Shown here piece by piece: positions 15,889-23,825 of a stretch of 64,000 nt of DNA (position 1 is the first letter of the stretch; each line of letters opens with the position of its first letter). The stretch is from RBG-16-66-20 sp040752005 (GTDB lineage: Bacteria > Pseudomonadota > Gammaproteobacteria > Burkholderiales > SG8-39), in contig JBFMFX010000007.1 in the NCBI GenBank assembly GCA_040752005.1, positions 91,467-155,466 on the forward strand, read 5' to 3'. Both the position numbers and the translations under genes were made by a program. The notes under the pieces are model-generated. The model saw only the letters and a list, made by a program, of their open reading frames with translations. It did no database searches and was not told the origin of the DNA.

Positions 15889-16518
15889 CTATGCGCTGAA
15901 TTTTAGCAGACGCTCCGCGCCCTTCCCCTGGCGCACGATCACCGGTTCGGCGCCGGTGAGATCCACCACCGTCGTCGGCTCGACGCCGCAGGAACCGCTG
16001 TCGATCACGAGATCCAGTTCATGCTCCAGCCGGGCGCGGATCTCGGCCGGATCGTCGAGCGGGGCGGCATCGCCCGGCAGCAGCAGCGTCGCCGAGAGCA
16101 TCGGCTCGCCGAGCGCCTCCAGCAGCGCCAGTGCGACTGGATGATCGGGCACGCGCACGCCGATCGTCCGGCGCCGCGGATGCAGCAGCCGGCGCGGCAC
16201 CTCGCGCGTGGCGCGCAGGATGAAGGTGAAGCTGCCCGGGGTCGCCGCGCGCAGCAGGCGGTATTGCGCGTTGTCCACGATGGCGTAGGTGGCGAGCTCC
16301 GACAGATCGCGGCACGCGAGCGTCAGAGGGTGCTTTTCGTCCACGCCGCGCACGCGCCGCAGCCGCGCCAGGGCGTGCGCGTCGCCGAGCTGGCACCCGA
16401 GCGCGTAGCAGGAATCAGTCGGATAGGCGATCAGGCCGCCGTCGCGCACGATCGCCGCCGCCTGCTTCACCAGCCGCGCCTGCGGGTGCGTCGGATGGAT
16501 GCGGAAATACTGCGCCAC
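15889..16518 (-). CDS. L-threonylcarbamoyladenylate synthase-like protein (YciO/Sua5)
   Basis: This 209-residue YrdC-fold protein starts MAQYFRIHPTHPQARLVKQAAAIVRDGGLIAYPTDSCYALGC, the YciO form of the Sua5/YrdC family. Conserved blocks include GVDEKHPLTLACRDLSELATYA, ATPGSFTFILRATREVP and TIGVRVPDHPVALALLEALGEPML. Sua5/TsaC enzymes make the threonylcarbamoyl-AMP used for t6A tRNA modification; whether YciO members do this is less certain. It is followed directly by the M50 protease. Confidence 0.88.
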   Translation of the reverse strand: MAQYFRIHPTHPQARLVKQAAAIVRDGGLIAYPTDSCYALGCQLGDAHALARLRRVRGVDEKHPLTLACRDLSELATYAIVDNAQYRLLRAATPGSFTFILRATREVPRRLLHPRRRTIGVRVPDHPVALALLEALGEPMLSATLLLPGDAAPLDDPAEIRARLEHELDLVIDSGSCGVEPTTVVDLTGAEPVIVRQGKGAERLLKFSA

Positions 16519-17388
16519 TCAGGGGCCGAGGAATTCCTCGATCAGCCGCGCCAGGCGCTCGGGCTGGTCGTGGTGCAGCATGTGGCCGGCGCCGGCCACC
16601 GTCGCGTAGCGCAGATGGCGAAACGCCGCGCGCCGCTCGGCGAGCTGCGCCGCCGGAATCTTCATGCGCTGCGCGTTGTCGCTTTCGGCCGCCTCGACCC
16701 AGAGCGTCGGCGCCGCGACCTGGCGCCAGATCGCGAGCGCTTCGTCGTAGCGGTAGAGCACGGGATTGATCACCTTGTGCGCCGGATCGGCGCGCAGCGT
16801 CACCGTGCCGTCGGGCTCTTCCCGGCCCCAGTGACGCGCGAGGAACTCCGCGCGCTCGCGCGCAAGGCGCGGATTGTTCGCCTGCAGCCGGTCGGCGAGC
16901 GCCGCGAAACTCGGGTACGGCTTCAGGCGCGGCGGCGAGCGCAACTCGTCGAGCCAGCGGCGGTAGCGCCCGGGCGCCTGCTCCGGCCGCGTCGGCGCGA
17001 GCCCGAATCCCTCGAGATTGACGAGCTTGGCGACGCGCTCGGGCCGCACGCCGGCGTACAGCGCGGCGACGTTGCCGCCGAGGCTGTGGCCGACGAGGTT
17101 CACCGGTTCCTGCGGGCTGATGTGATCGAGCAGCGCGTCCAGGTCGGCGAGATAGTCGGGAAACCAGTAGCAGTCGGCGCCGCTCCACTGCGTGAGTCCG
17201 TAGCCGCGCCAGTCGGGCGCGTAGGCGTCCCAGTCGGGCGCGAGCGCGTCCACCAGGAACTGGAACGAGGCCGAGACATCCATCCAGCCGTGCAGCAGCA
17301 CGATGCGGCGCGAGGAATCACCCGCCCAGCGCCGGACGTGATAGCGCAGACCGCGAATGCGGTGAAAGGCCGATTCGCTCGCTCGCAT
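16519..17388 (-). CDS. Alpha/beta hydrolase
   Basis: This 289-residue alpha/beta-hydrolase fold protein has oxyanion-region motif VLLHGWMDVSASF, nucleophile elbow GHSLGG (Ser about residue 98), acid-region LWVEAAESDNAQRMKIP and catalytic His in VAGAGHMLHHDQPERLARLIEEFL. Substrate is not evident; the family includes epoxide hydrolases and esterases. It abuts yciO with no gap and heads the minus-strand run. Confidence 0.85.
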   Translation of the reverse strand: MRASESAFHRIRGLRYHVRRWAGDSSRRIVLLHGWMDVSASFQFLVDALAPDWDAYAPDWRGYGLTQWSGADCYWFPDYLADLDALLDHISPQEPVNLVGHSLGGNVAALYAGVRPERVAKLVNLEGFGLAPTRPEQAPGRYRRWLDELRSPPRLKPYPSFAALADRLQANNPRLARERAEFLARHWGREEPDGTVTLRADPAHKVINPVLYRYDEALAIWRQVAAPTLWVEAAESDNAQRMKIPAAQLAERRAAFRHLRYATVAGAGHMLHHDQPERLARLIEEFLGP

Positions 17389-17414
17389 GAGGGGCGCTAT
17401 GATAGCGGCCCGCC

Positions 17415-17960
17415 ATGCCCGTCTTCAGCCTGGGCGAGCGCCGTGTCGAGTTTCGCGGCGCACGCCACTACGTCGCCTGGAACGCCACGCTCGCCGGCTC
17501 GATCGTGCTCGAGGAGGATGCCAGCGTCTGGTTCGGCGTCGTCATCCGCGCCGACAACGATCGCATCCACATCGGCGCGCGCACCAACATCCAGGACGGC
17601 GCGGTGCTGCACGTGGATCCGGGCTTTCCGATGACCCTCGGTGCCGGCGTCTCGATCGGCCACAAGGCGATGCTGCACGGCTGCACGGTGAGCGACGGCG
17701 CGCTCATCGGCATCAACGCCGTGGTGCTGAACGGCGCGCGCATCGGCGCGGGTGCGCTCATCGGCGCCAACGCCCTGGTGCCCGAAGGCAGGGAGATCCC
17801 GCCGGGCGTCCTGGTGCTCGGCTCGCCCGGCCGCGTGGTGCGCGAGCTGCGTCCCGAGGAAAAGGCGCTCCTGCCCAAGATCGCCGAGAGCTACGTCCAG
17901 CGCGCGAACCTGTTCCGCGAGCAGCTGCGCGAGCAGGCGCTGCCCGCCTCCGCGCGCTGA
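17415..17960 (+). CDS. Gamma-carbonic anhydrase family protein (YrdA-like)
   Basis: This 181-residue left-handed beta-helix protein carries hexapeptide repeats (IVLEED, VVIRAD, IHIGARTNIQDGAVLHVDPG, IGHKAMLHGCTVSDGALIGINAVVLNGARIGAGALIGANALV). The three zinc histidines of the family are present (VLHVD, IGHKAMLHG). The activity of YrdA-type members is debated. A TATGAT box at 17398-17403 would start transcription about 5 bases before ATG 17415, so the mRNA may be almost leaderless. Confidence 0.9.
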   Translation: MPVFSLGERRVEFRGARHYVAWNATLAGSIVLEEDASVWFGVVIRADNDRIHIGARTNIQDGAVLHVDPGFPMTLGAGVSIGHKAMLHGCTVSDGALIGINAVVLNGARIGAGALIGANALVPEGREIPPGVLVLGSPGRVVRELRPEEKALLPKIAESYVQRANLFREQLREQALPASAR

Positions 17961-18031
17961 ACCGCGGTCCCGGTGTCGGCTCCCTCGCGCGGAGGCAGAC
18001 CGGCGCCGCTTCGCGGCGTTCGCGCTCGCGG

Positions 18032-18793
<762 letters not shown>

Positions 18794-18842
18794 GCGTCCT
18801 CCGCTGAAGAGAGCGCGATGCTAGCACGGGCGCCGCGGCCCG

Positions 18843-18866
18843 TATAATTGTTTGATGCCCAAACAA
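18843..18866. promoter_or_regulatory. Promoter -10 box and inverted-repeat operator
   Basis: A perfect TATAAT (18843-18848, plus strand) runs into TTGTTTGATGCCCAAACAA (18848-18866), a perfect 7-base inverted repeat with a 5-base spacer. A repressor bound here would cover the transcription start of the oxidoreductase at 18887 and could also affect the divergent dehydrogenase. The cognate regulator is not in the window. Confidence 0.6.
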
Positions 18867-18886
18867 ACGCCGACGGCACGCCCGCG

Positions 18887-21800
18887 ATGAAGCTCGGTGA
18901 CGGCCTCGCGCCGCAGGATCTGTACCGCCGCGAAGGCCTGGCGCGCGTGGACGCGCAGTTCCTCGCCTTCGTCGGCGAGGCGGACGCGGCGCTCGCCGCC
19001 CGGCTGGCGGCGGCGCGGCGCGATCCAGACGCGCTCGCGCCGAAGGACGAGTCCGAACTGCTCGTCGCGCTCGCGCCGCATGTGGAGGATTTCCTGGCGC
19101 GGCTGTTCGGCATCGTCGCCGAGGCGCAGGCGCTCGCCGCGCGCCACCACGAGCTGGCGCCGCTGTGGTCGGTCAAGCGCCTGTTCGTGCAGCGGCGCGC
19201 GCTGCACAAGGTGAAGCCCGCGGAGGCGACGCCCGAACCGTTCGAGCGGATCCTGCCGTGGCCGTTCACCGAGCTGGAGTTCGCGCAGCGCGTGAGCGCG
19301 TGGCTCGCCGACGAGGCGGCGAACGCTGAGGCGCTGGAGGCGGCGGCGCGCTACGCCTGCTGGGCGGTGAGCACGGAGGCGGGCCGTGCGCGCCATGGCA
19401 AGGGTGTGCTGTTCAAGGCGCCGCAGAAGCTCGACTTCATGCGCCTGGTGCCGGTGCAGACCGACACTTCGCACGGCTTCGCGCGCCACAGCCTCGCGCA
19501 CCTGCGCCGGCGCGAGGGCTTCGCACTGACCGATCCGGGCACCGACCTCGCCGGCGCGCTCGACCAGGCCAATTACTGCATCTGGTGCCACGAGCAGGGC
19601 AAAGATTCGTGCTCCAAGGGCCTGAAGGAAAAGCCGCCGGCGCAGGGATTCCGCCGCACGGTCTTCAACGTGCCGCTCGCCGGCTGTCCGCTGGAGGAGA
19701 GAATCTCCGAGTTCCACATGGTGAAGGCTCGCGGCCTGCCGCTTGCCGCGCTCGCCATGATCTGCGTGGACAACCCAATGGTCGCGGCCACCGGCCACCG
19801 CATCTGCAACGACTGCATGAAGGCGTGCATCTACCAGAAGCAGACGCCGGTGGACATCCCACAATCCGAAACGCGGACGCTCAAGGACGTGCTGGAGCTG
19901 CCCTGGGGGTTCGAAATCTACTCGCTGCTCACGCGCTGGAACCCCCTGAACCTGCGCCGGCCGCTGCCGCTGCCGGAAACGGGAAAGAAGGTGCTCGTCG
20001 TCGGTCTGGGACCGGCGGGCTTCACCCTGGCCCACCACCTGATGAACGACGGCCACACCGTGATCGGCATCGACGGCCTGAAGATCGAGCCCCTGCCTGC
20101 GGAGCTCTCCGGTGTGGACGCGTTCGGCCGGCGCGTGCCGTTCCGCCCGGTCCGGGACGTGCGCGAGCTGCGCGAGCCGCTGGAAGCGCGCGTCATGGCC
20201 GGTTTCGGCGGCGTCGCCGAGTACGGCATCACCGTCCGCTGGGACAAGAACTTCCTGAAGATCGTCCGGCTGCTCCTTGAGCGGCGCGAGCAGTTCGCGA
20301 TGTTCGGCGGCGTGCGCTTCGGCGGAACGCTCACCTTGGAGGATGCCTGGGCGCTCGGCTTCGACCACGTCGCGCTGTGTGTCGGCGCCGGCGGCCCGAC
20401 CGTGCTCGACATCCCGAACGGGCTTGCGCGCGGGGTGCGCGCTGCGTCCGATTTTCTGATGGCGCTGCAGCTCACCGGCGCGGCGAAGACCGATTCGATC
20501 GCCAACATGCAGCTGCGCCTGCCGGTGGTGGTCGTCGGCGGCGGCCTGACCGCGATTGATACGGCGACCGAATCGCTCGCCTACTACGTGGTGCAGGTGG
20601 AGAAGTTTCTCGCCCGCTATGAGACGCTGGCGAAGGAGATCGGCGAGGACGCGATCCGCGACGGCTGGGACGACTACGAGCGCGAGATCGCGGAGGAATT
20701 CCTCGCCCACGCGCGCGCCATCCGCGCCGAGCGCGCCGCGGCCGCGCGCGACAACCGGCCGCCGCGGATCATCGAGCTGCTGCAGCACTGGGGCGGGGTC
20801 ACCATCGCCTATCGGCGGCGGCTGGTGGACAGCCCCTCGTACACGCTGAACCACGAGGAAGTCGAGAAGGCGCTCGAGGAAGGCGTGTGGTTCGCCGAGC
20901 AGCTCACGCCGGAGGCGATCGAGGTGGACCACTACGGGGCGGCGCGCGGCATCCGGCTGCGGCACCAGCCGAGCGGCAAGGAGCACTGGCTGCCGGCGCG
21001 CACCGTGTTCGTCGCCGCCGGCACCCAGCCCAACACCGTGCTCGCGCGCGAGCACGACGGGCCGTTCCGCCTGGACGGCAGATACTTCGCCGCTTGCGAC
21101 GAGCACGGCAACCCGGTCCGCCCGGAGCACGCGACTTCCAAGCCGCGGGCCGCGCACGTGCTGCTTGCGCGAGAGCCCGACGGGCGCTTCGTCAGCTTCT
21201 TCGGCGACGTGCATCCGTCCTACTTCGGCAACGTGGTCAAGGCGATGGGCTCGGCCAAGCAGGGCTATCCGGTGGTGTCGCGCGTGCTCGCGGCGCGCGC
21301 CCCCGCCTCCGCCCTGCCGCGCGCGGCCTTTTTTGCGGCACTCGCCGATCAGCTAGTGGCCACGGTCGCACGGGTCGAGCGCCTGACCCCGACGATCGTG
21401 GAAGTGGTGCTGCGCGCCCCGTTTGCCGCGCGCAGGTTCCGGCCCGGGCAGTTCTACCGCTTGCAGAATTTCGAGTCGCTCGCGCCGGTCGCGTGCGGCA
21501 CGCGCATGCAGATGGAGGGCCTGGCGATGACCGGCGCCTGGGTGGACCGGGACCAAGGGCTCGTCTCGATCATCGCGCTGGAGATGGGCGGCTCCAGCAA
21601 CCTGTGCGCCATGCTGCAAAAGGGCGAGCCGGTGATCCTGATGGGCCCGACGGGCTCGCCGACGCACATCGCCGGCGGCGAGACGGTCGTGCTCTGCGGC
21701 GGCGGGCTCGGCAACGCCGTGCTCTTTTCCATCGGCGCGGCGTTTCGCGCCGCCGGTTCGCGGGTGCTCTATTTCGCCGGTTACAAGAAGGTGCAGGACC

Positions 21801-22333
21801 GCTACAAGGTGGCCGAGATCGAGAACGCCGCCGACGTCGTGGTCTGGTGCTGCGACGAGGAGCCGGGCTTTGCGCCCCGGCGGCCGCAGGACCGCGCGTT
21901 CGTCGGCAACATCGTCCAGGCGATGGATGCCTACGCCGATGGCCGGCTGGGCGAACCGGCGATCCGGCTGGAGGAGGCCGACCGCATCATCGCGATCGGC
22001 TCGGACCGGATGATGGCGGCGGTGGCGCGCGCGCGGCACGAGGTGCTGCGCGAGCATCTCAAGCCGCATCACTTCGGCATCGGCTCGATCAACTCGCCGA
22101 TGCAGTGCATGATGAAGGAGATCTGCGCGCAGTGCCTGCAGCCGCACCGCGATCCGGCAACCGGCGAGACGAGCTACGTCTTTTCCTGCTTCAACCAGGA
22201 CCAGGACCTCGACCGGGTGGATTTCAAGATCCTGCACGAGCGGCTGCAGCAGAACTCGCTCGCCGAGAAGCTCACCGCGCGCTGGCTGGCGCACTGCTGG
22301 CCGGAGCTCAAGCGCCAGCGTCCCCTGGTCTGA
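18887..22333 (+). CDS. NfnL-NfnS-like fused iron-sulfur flavoprotein oxidoreductase
   Basis: This is a cytosolic protein of 1,148 residues from ATG 18887. An in-frame TTG at 18848 overlaps the -10 box and is unlikely to be the start. The N-terminal 220 residues are helical and unassigned. Two Cys clusters follow (CIWCHEQGKDSC near 231, CNDCMKAC near 307), as in GltD-type subunits. A first Rossmann motif VLVVGLGPAGFTLAHHL (about 367) and a second VVVVGGGLTAIDTA (about 545) bind FAD and NAD(P). From about 840 comes a PyrK/ferredoxin-reductase-like domain with FRPGQFYRLQNF and VLCGGGLGNAVLF. The C-terminal iron-sulfur motif is CMMKEICAQC (about 1073) then FSCF. The order matches NfnL plus NfnS of bifurcating transhydrogenase. 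Activity is inferred. Confidence 0.75.
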   Translation: MKLGDGLAPQDLYRREGLARVDAQFLAFVGEADAALAARLAAARRDPDALAPKDESELLVALAPHVEDFLARLFGIVAEAQALAARHHELAPLWSVKRLFVQRRALHKVKPAEATPEPFERILPWPFTELEFAQRVSAWLADEAANAEALEAAARYACWAVSTEAGRARHGKGVLFKAPQKLDFMRLVPVQTDTSHGFARHSLAHLRRREGFALTDPGTDLAGALDQANYCIWCHEQGKDSCSKGLKEKPPAQGFRRTVFNVPLAGCPLEERISEFHMVKARGLPLAALAMICVDNPMVAATGHRICNDCMKACIYQKQTPVDIPQSETRTLKDVLELPWGFEIYSLLTRWNPLNLRRPLPLPETGKKVLVVGLGPAGFTLAHHLMNDGHTVIGIDGLKIEPLPAELSGVDAFGRRVPFRPVRDVRELREPLEARVMAGFGGVAEYGITVRWDKNFLKIVRLLLERREQFAMFGGVRFGGTLTLEDAWALGFDHVALCVGAGGPTVLDIPNGLARGVRAASDFLMALQLTGAAKTDSIANMQLRLPVVVVGGGLTAIDTATESLAYYVVQVEKFLARYETLAKEIGEDAIRDGWDDYEREIAEEFLAHARAIRAERAAAARDNRPPRIIELLQHWGGVTIAYRRRLVDSPSYTLNHEEVEKALEEGVWFAEQLTPEAIEVDHYGAARGIRLRHQPSGKEHWLPARTVFVAAGTQPNTVLAREHDGPFRLDGRYFAACDEHGNPVRPEHATSKPRAAHVLLAREPDGRFVSFFGDVHPSYFGNVVKAMGSAKQGYPVVSRVLAARAPASALPRAAFFAALADQLVATVARVERLTPTIVEVVLRAPFAARRFRPGQFYRLQNFESLAPVACGTRMQMEGLAMTGAWVDRDQGLVSIIALEMGGSSNLCAMLQKGEPVILMGPTGSPTHIAGGETVVLCGGGLGNAVLFSIGAAFRAAGSRVLYFAGYKKVQDRYKVAEIENAADVVVWCCDEEPGFAPRRPQDRAFVGNIVQAMDAYADGRLGEPAIRLEEADRIIAIGSDRMMAAVARARHEVLREHLKPHHFGIGSINSPMQCMMKEICAQCLQPHRDPATGETSYVFSCFNQDQDLDRVDFKILHERLQQNSLAEKLTARWLAHCWPELKRQRPLV

Positions 22334-22386
22334 GGGCCCCTCGGCGCGGCGGCGCCCTTGACGGCGCCGCGCCAGGCAATTAAACT

Positions 22387-22419
22387 TTGCTCATATCTTA
22401 TATAGTCGTTATATAACGA
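22387..22419 (+). promoter_or_regulatory. Promoter with 14-bp palindrome upstream of the RHH-ABC operon
   Basis: TTGCTC (22387-22392), a 17-base spacer and TATATA (22410-22415) form a promoter. The perfect palindrome TCGTTATATAACGA (22406-22419) covers the -10 box. The region is AT-rich in an otherwise GC-rich window. Such a site directly before a ribbon-helix-helix-like gene suggests autorepression. Confidence 0.6.
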
Positions 22420-22431
22420 TAGCCGGACCGC

Positions 22432-22629
22432 ATGCAGAAGACGCGCATTCGCACCTTTTCGGCCACGCCGCGCGACCTGGCGATGCTGGAGGCGGTCGCG
22501 CGCTATCACGGCCTGAACAAGAGCGCGACCATCGCCAGCCTGATCCGCAAGGAGTTCTGGCGCATTTTCCCCGCCGGTACCGGGAGCATCCGGCCCGACC
22601 CCGGCGCCAAGGTGGAGAGCAAACGATGA
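22432..22629 (+). CDS. Small ribbon-helix-helix-like protein
   Basis: This 65-residue basic protein reads MQKTRIRTFSATPRDLAMLEAVARYHGLNKSATIASLIRKEFWRIF followed by a loose tail. A short N-terminal strand with alternating basic residues, then two helices joined by HGLNKSATI, is the pattern of Arc/CopG-type ribbon-helix-helix DNA-binding proteins. I cannot name the family firmly. A 14-bp palindrome lies over its promoter. Its stop overlaps the start of the transporter binding protein (ATGA), so the two are made together; a regulatory role for the operon is inferred. Confidence 0.65.
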   Translation: MQKTRIRTFSATPRDLAMLEAVARYHGLNKSATIASLIRKEFWRIFPAGTGSIRPDPGAKVESKR

Positions 22630-23807
22630 AAGCCCTGATGGCGGCCTGCGCCGCACTGCTTCTCGCCCCGGGGCTGCACGCCCAGCCCATCCGCATCGGC
22701 GAGCTGAACAGCTACAAGGCGATCCCGGCGTTCCTCGAGCCCTACCGCAAGGGCTGGGAGCTGGCGCTGGAGGAAATCAACCGCGCCGGCGGCGTGCTGG
22801 GGCGAAAGCTCGAAGTCGTCTCGCGCGACGACAACGCCAACCCGGGCGACGCGGTGCGCGTCGCCGAGGAGCTGATCACGCGCGAGCGGGTGGCGATGCT
22901 GATGGGCACCTTTCTTTCCAACGTCGGACTGGCGGTGTCCAACCTCGCGCATCAGCGAAAAGTCGTGTTCCTCGCCGCCGAGCCGCTCACCGACAAGATC
23001 GTCTGGGAGAACGGCAACCGCCACACGTTCCGCCTGCGTCCCTCGACCTACATGCAGGTGGCGATGCTGGTGCCGGAGGCGGTGAAGCTGAAGAAGACGC
23101 GCTGGGCGATCGTCTACCCCAACTATGAGTACGGCCAGTCGGCGACCGCCTCGTTCAAGCGGCTGCTCGCGCGCGCGCAACCGGGGGTGCAATTCGTCGC
23201 CGAGCAGGCGCCGCCGCTCAACCGCATTGACGCGGGCGCGGTGGTGCAGGCGCTGATCGACGCCCGGCCGGATGCGATCTTTTCCTCGCTCTTCGGCGCC
23301 GATCTGCAGCGCTTCGTGCGCGAAGGCAACCTGCGCGGCCTGTTCAAGGACACGGTGGTGTTCAACCTGCTCGGCGGCGAACCGGAGTATCTCGACCCGC
23401 TGAAGGAGGAAACCCCCGAGGGCTGGTGGGTGACCGGCTACCCGTGGTCCGAGATCAGGACGCCGCAGCATCAGAGATTCCTCGCCGCCTATCAGGCGAG
23501 GTGGAAGGACTATCCGCGCCTGGGTTCGGTGGTCGGTTACACCGCCATGCATAGCGTCGCGCAGGCGATCCGGCGCGCCGGCTCGACTGAAACCGAAAAG
23601 CTGATCGAGGCGTTCCGCGGGCTGGAGCTGGACACGCCCTTCGGGCCGATCGTCTTCCGCCCGGTAGACCACCAGTCCACCATGGGCGCGTTCGTGGGCC
23701 AGCTCGCCAGAAAGAACGGCAAGGGGGTAATGGTGAACTGGCGCTACGCCGACGGCGCCAACTACCTGCCGCCTTACGAGGAGGTGCGCGCACTCAGAAA
23801 AGACTGA
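22626..23807 (+). CDS. Branched-chain amino acid-type ABC transporter substrate-binding protein
   Basis: This 393-residue periplasmic binding protein of the type I (LivJ/HAAT) fold has a signal peptide MKALMAACAALLLAPGLHAQ. The family core includes IRIGELNSYKAIPAFLEPYRKGWELALEEINRAGGVLGRKLEVVSRDDNANPGDAVRVAEELI and WAIVYPNYEYGQSATASFKRLL. The ligand cannot be told; HAAT members carry amino acids, urea, short amides and aromatic acids. The start overlaps the upstream small gene by four bases, and the fused permease follows after 18 bases. Confidence 0.9.
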   Translation: MKALMAACAALLLAPGLHAQPIRIGELNSYKAIPAFLEPYRKGWELALEEINRAGGVLGRKLEVVSRDDNANPGDAVRVAEELITRERVAMLMGTFLSNVGLAVSNLAHQRKVVFLAAEPLTDKIVWENGNRHTFRLRPSTYMQVAMLVPEAVKLKKTRWAIVYPNYEYGQSATASFKRLLARAQPGVQFVAEQAPPLNRIDAGAVVQALIDARPDAIFSSLFGADLQRFVREGNLRGLFKDTVVFNLLGGEPEYLDPLKEETPEGWWVTGYPWSEIRTPQHQRFLAAYQARWKDYPRLGSVVGYTAMHSVAQAIRRAGSTETEKLIEAFRGLELDTPFGPIVFRPVDHQSTMGAFVGQLARKNGKGVMVNWRYADGANYLPPYEEVRALRKD

Positions 23808-23825
23808 GTTTCATGAGGTTGGACA

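Noticed and set aside
18004..18018. Hairpin CGCCGC-TTC-GCGGCG between the carbonic anhydrase and the dehydrogenase
   Set aside because: Short stem with no T-tract, and such hairpins are expected by chance at this GC content.
18848..18886. TTG 18848 as start of the large oxidoreductase
   Set aside because: It overlaps the TATAAT box and the operator palindrome, so it would lie before or at the transcription start; ATG 18887 is preferred.
18821..21214. Long minus-strand frame of 797 codons
   Set aside because: It is antisense to the oxidoreductase and has an Arg/His/Leu/Ala-rich composition with no domain pattern.
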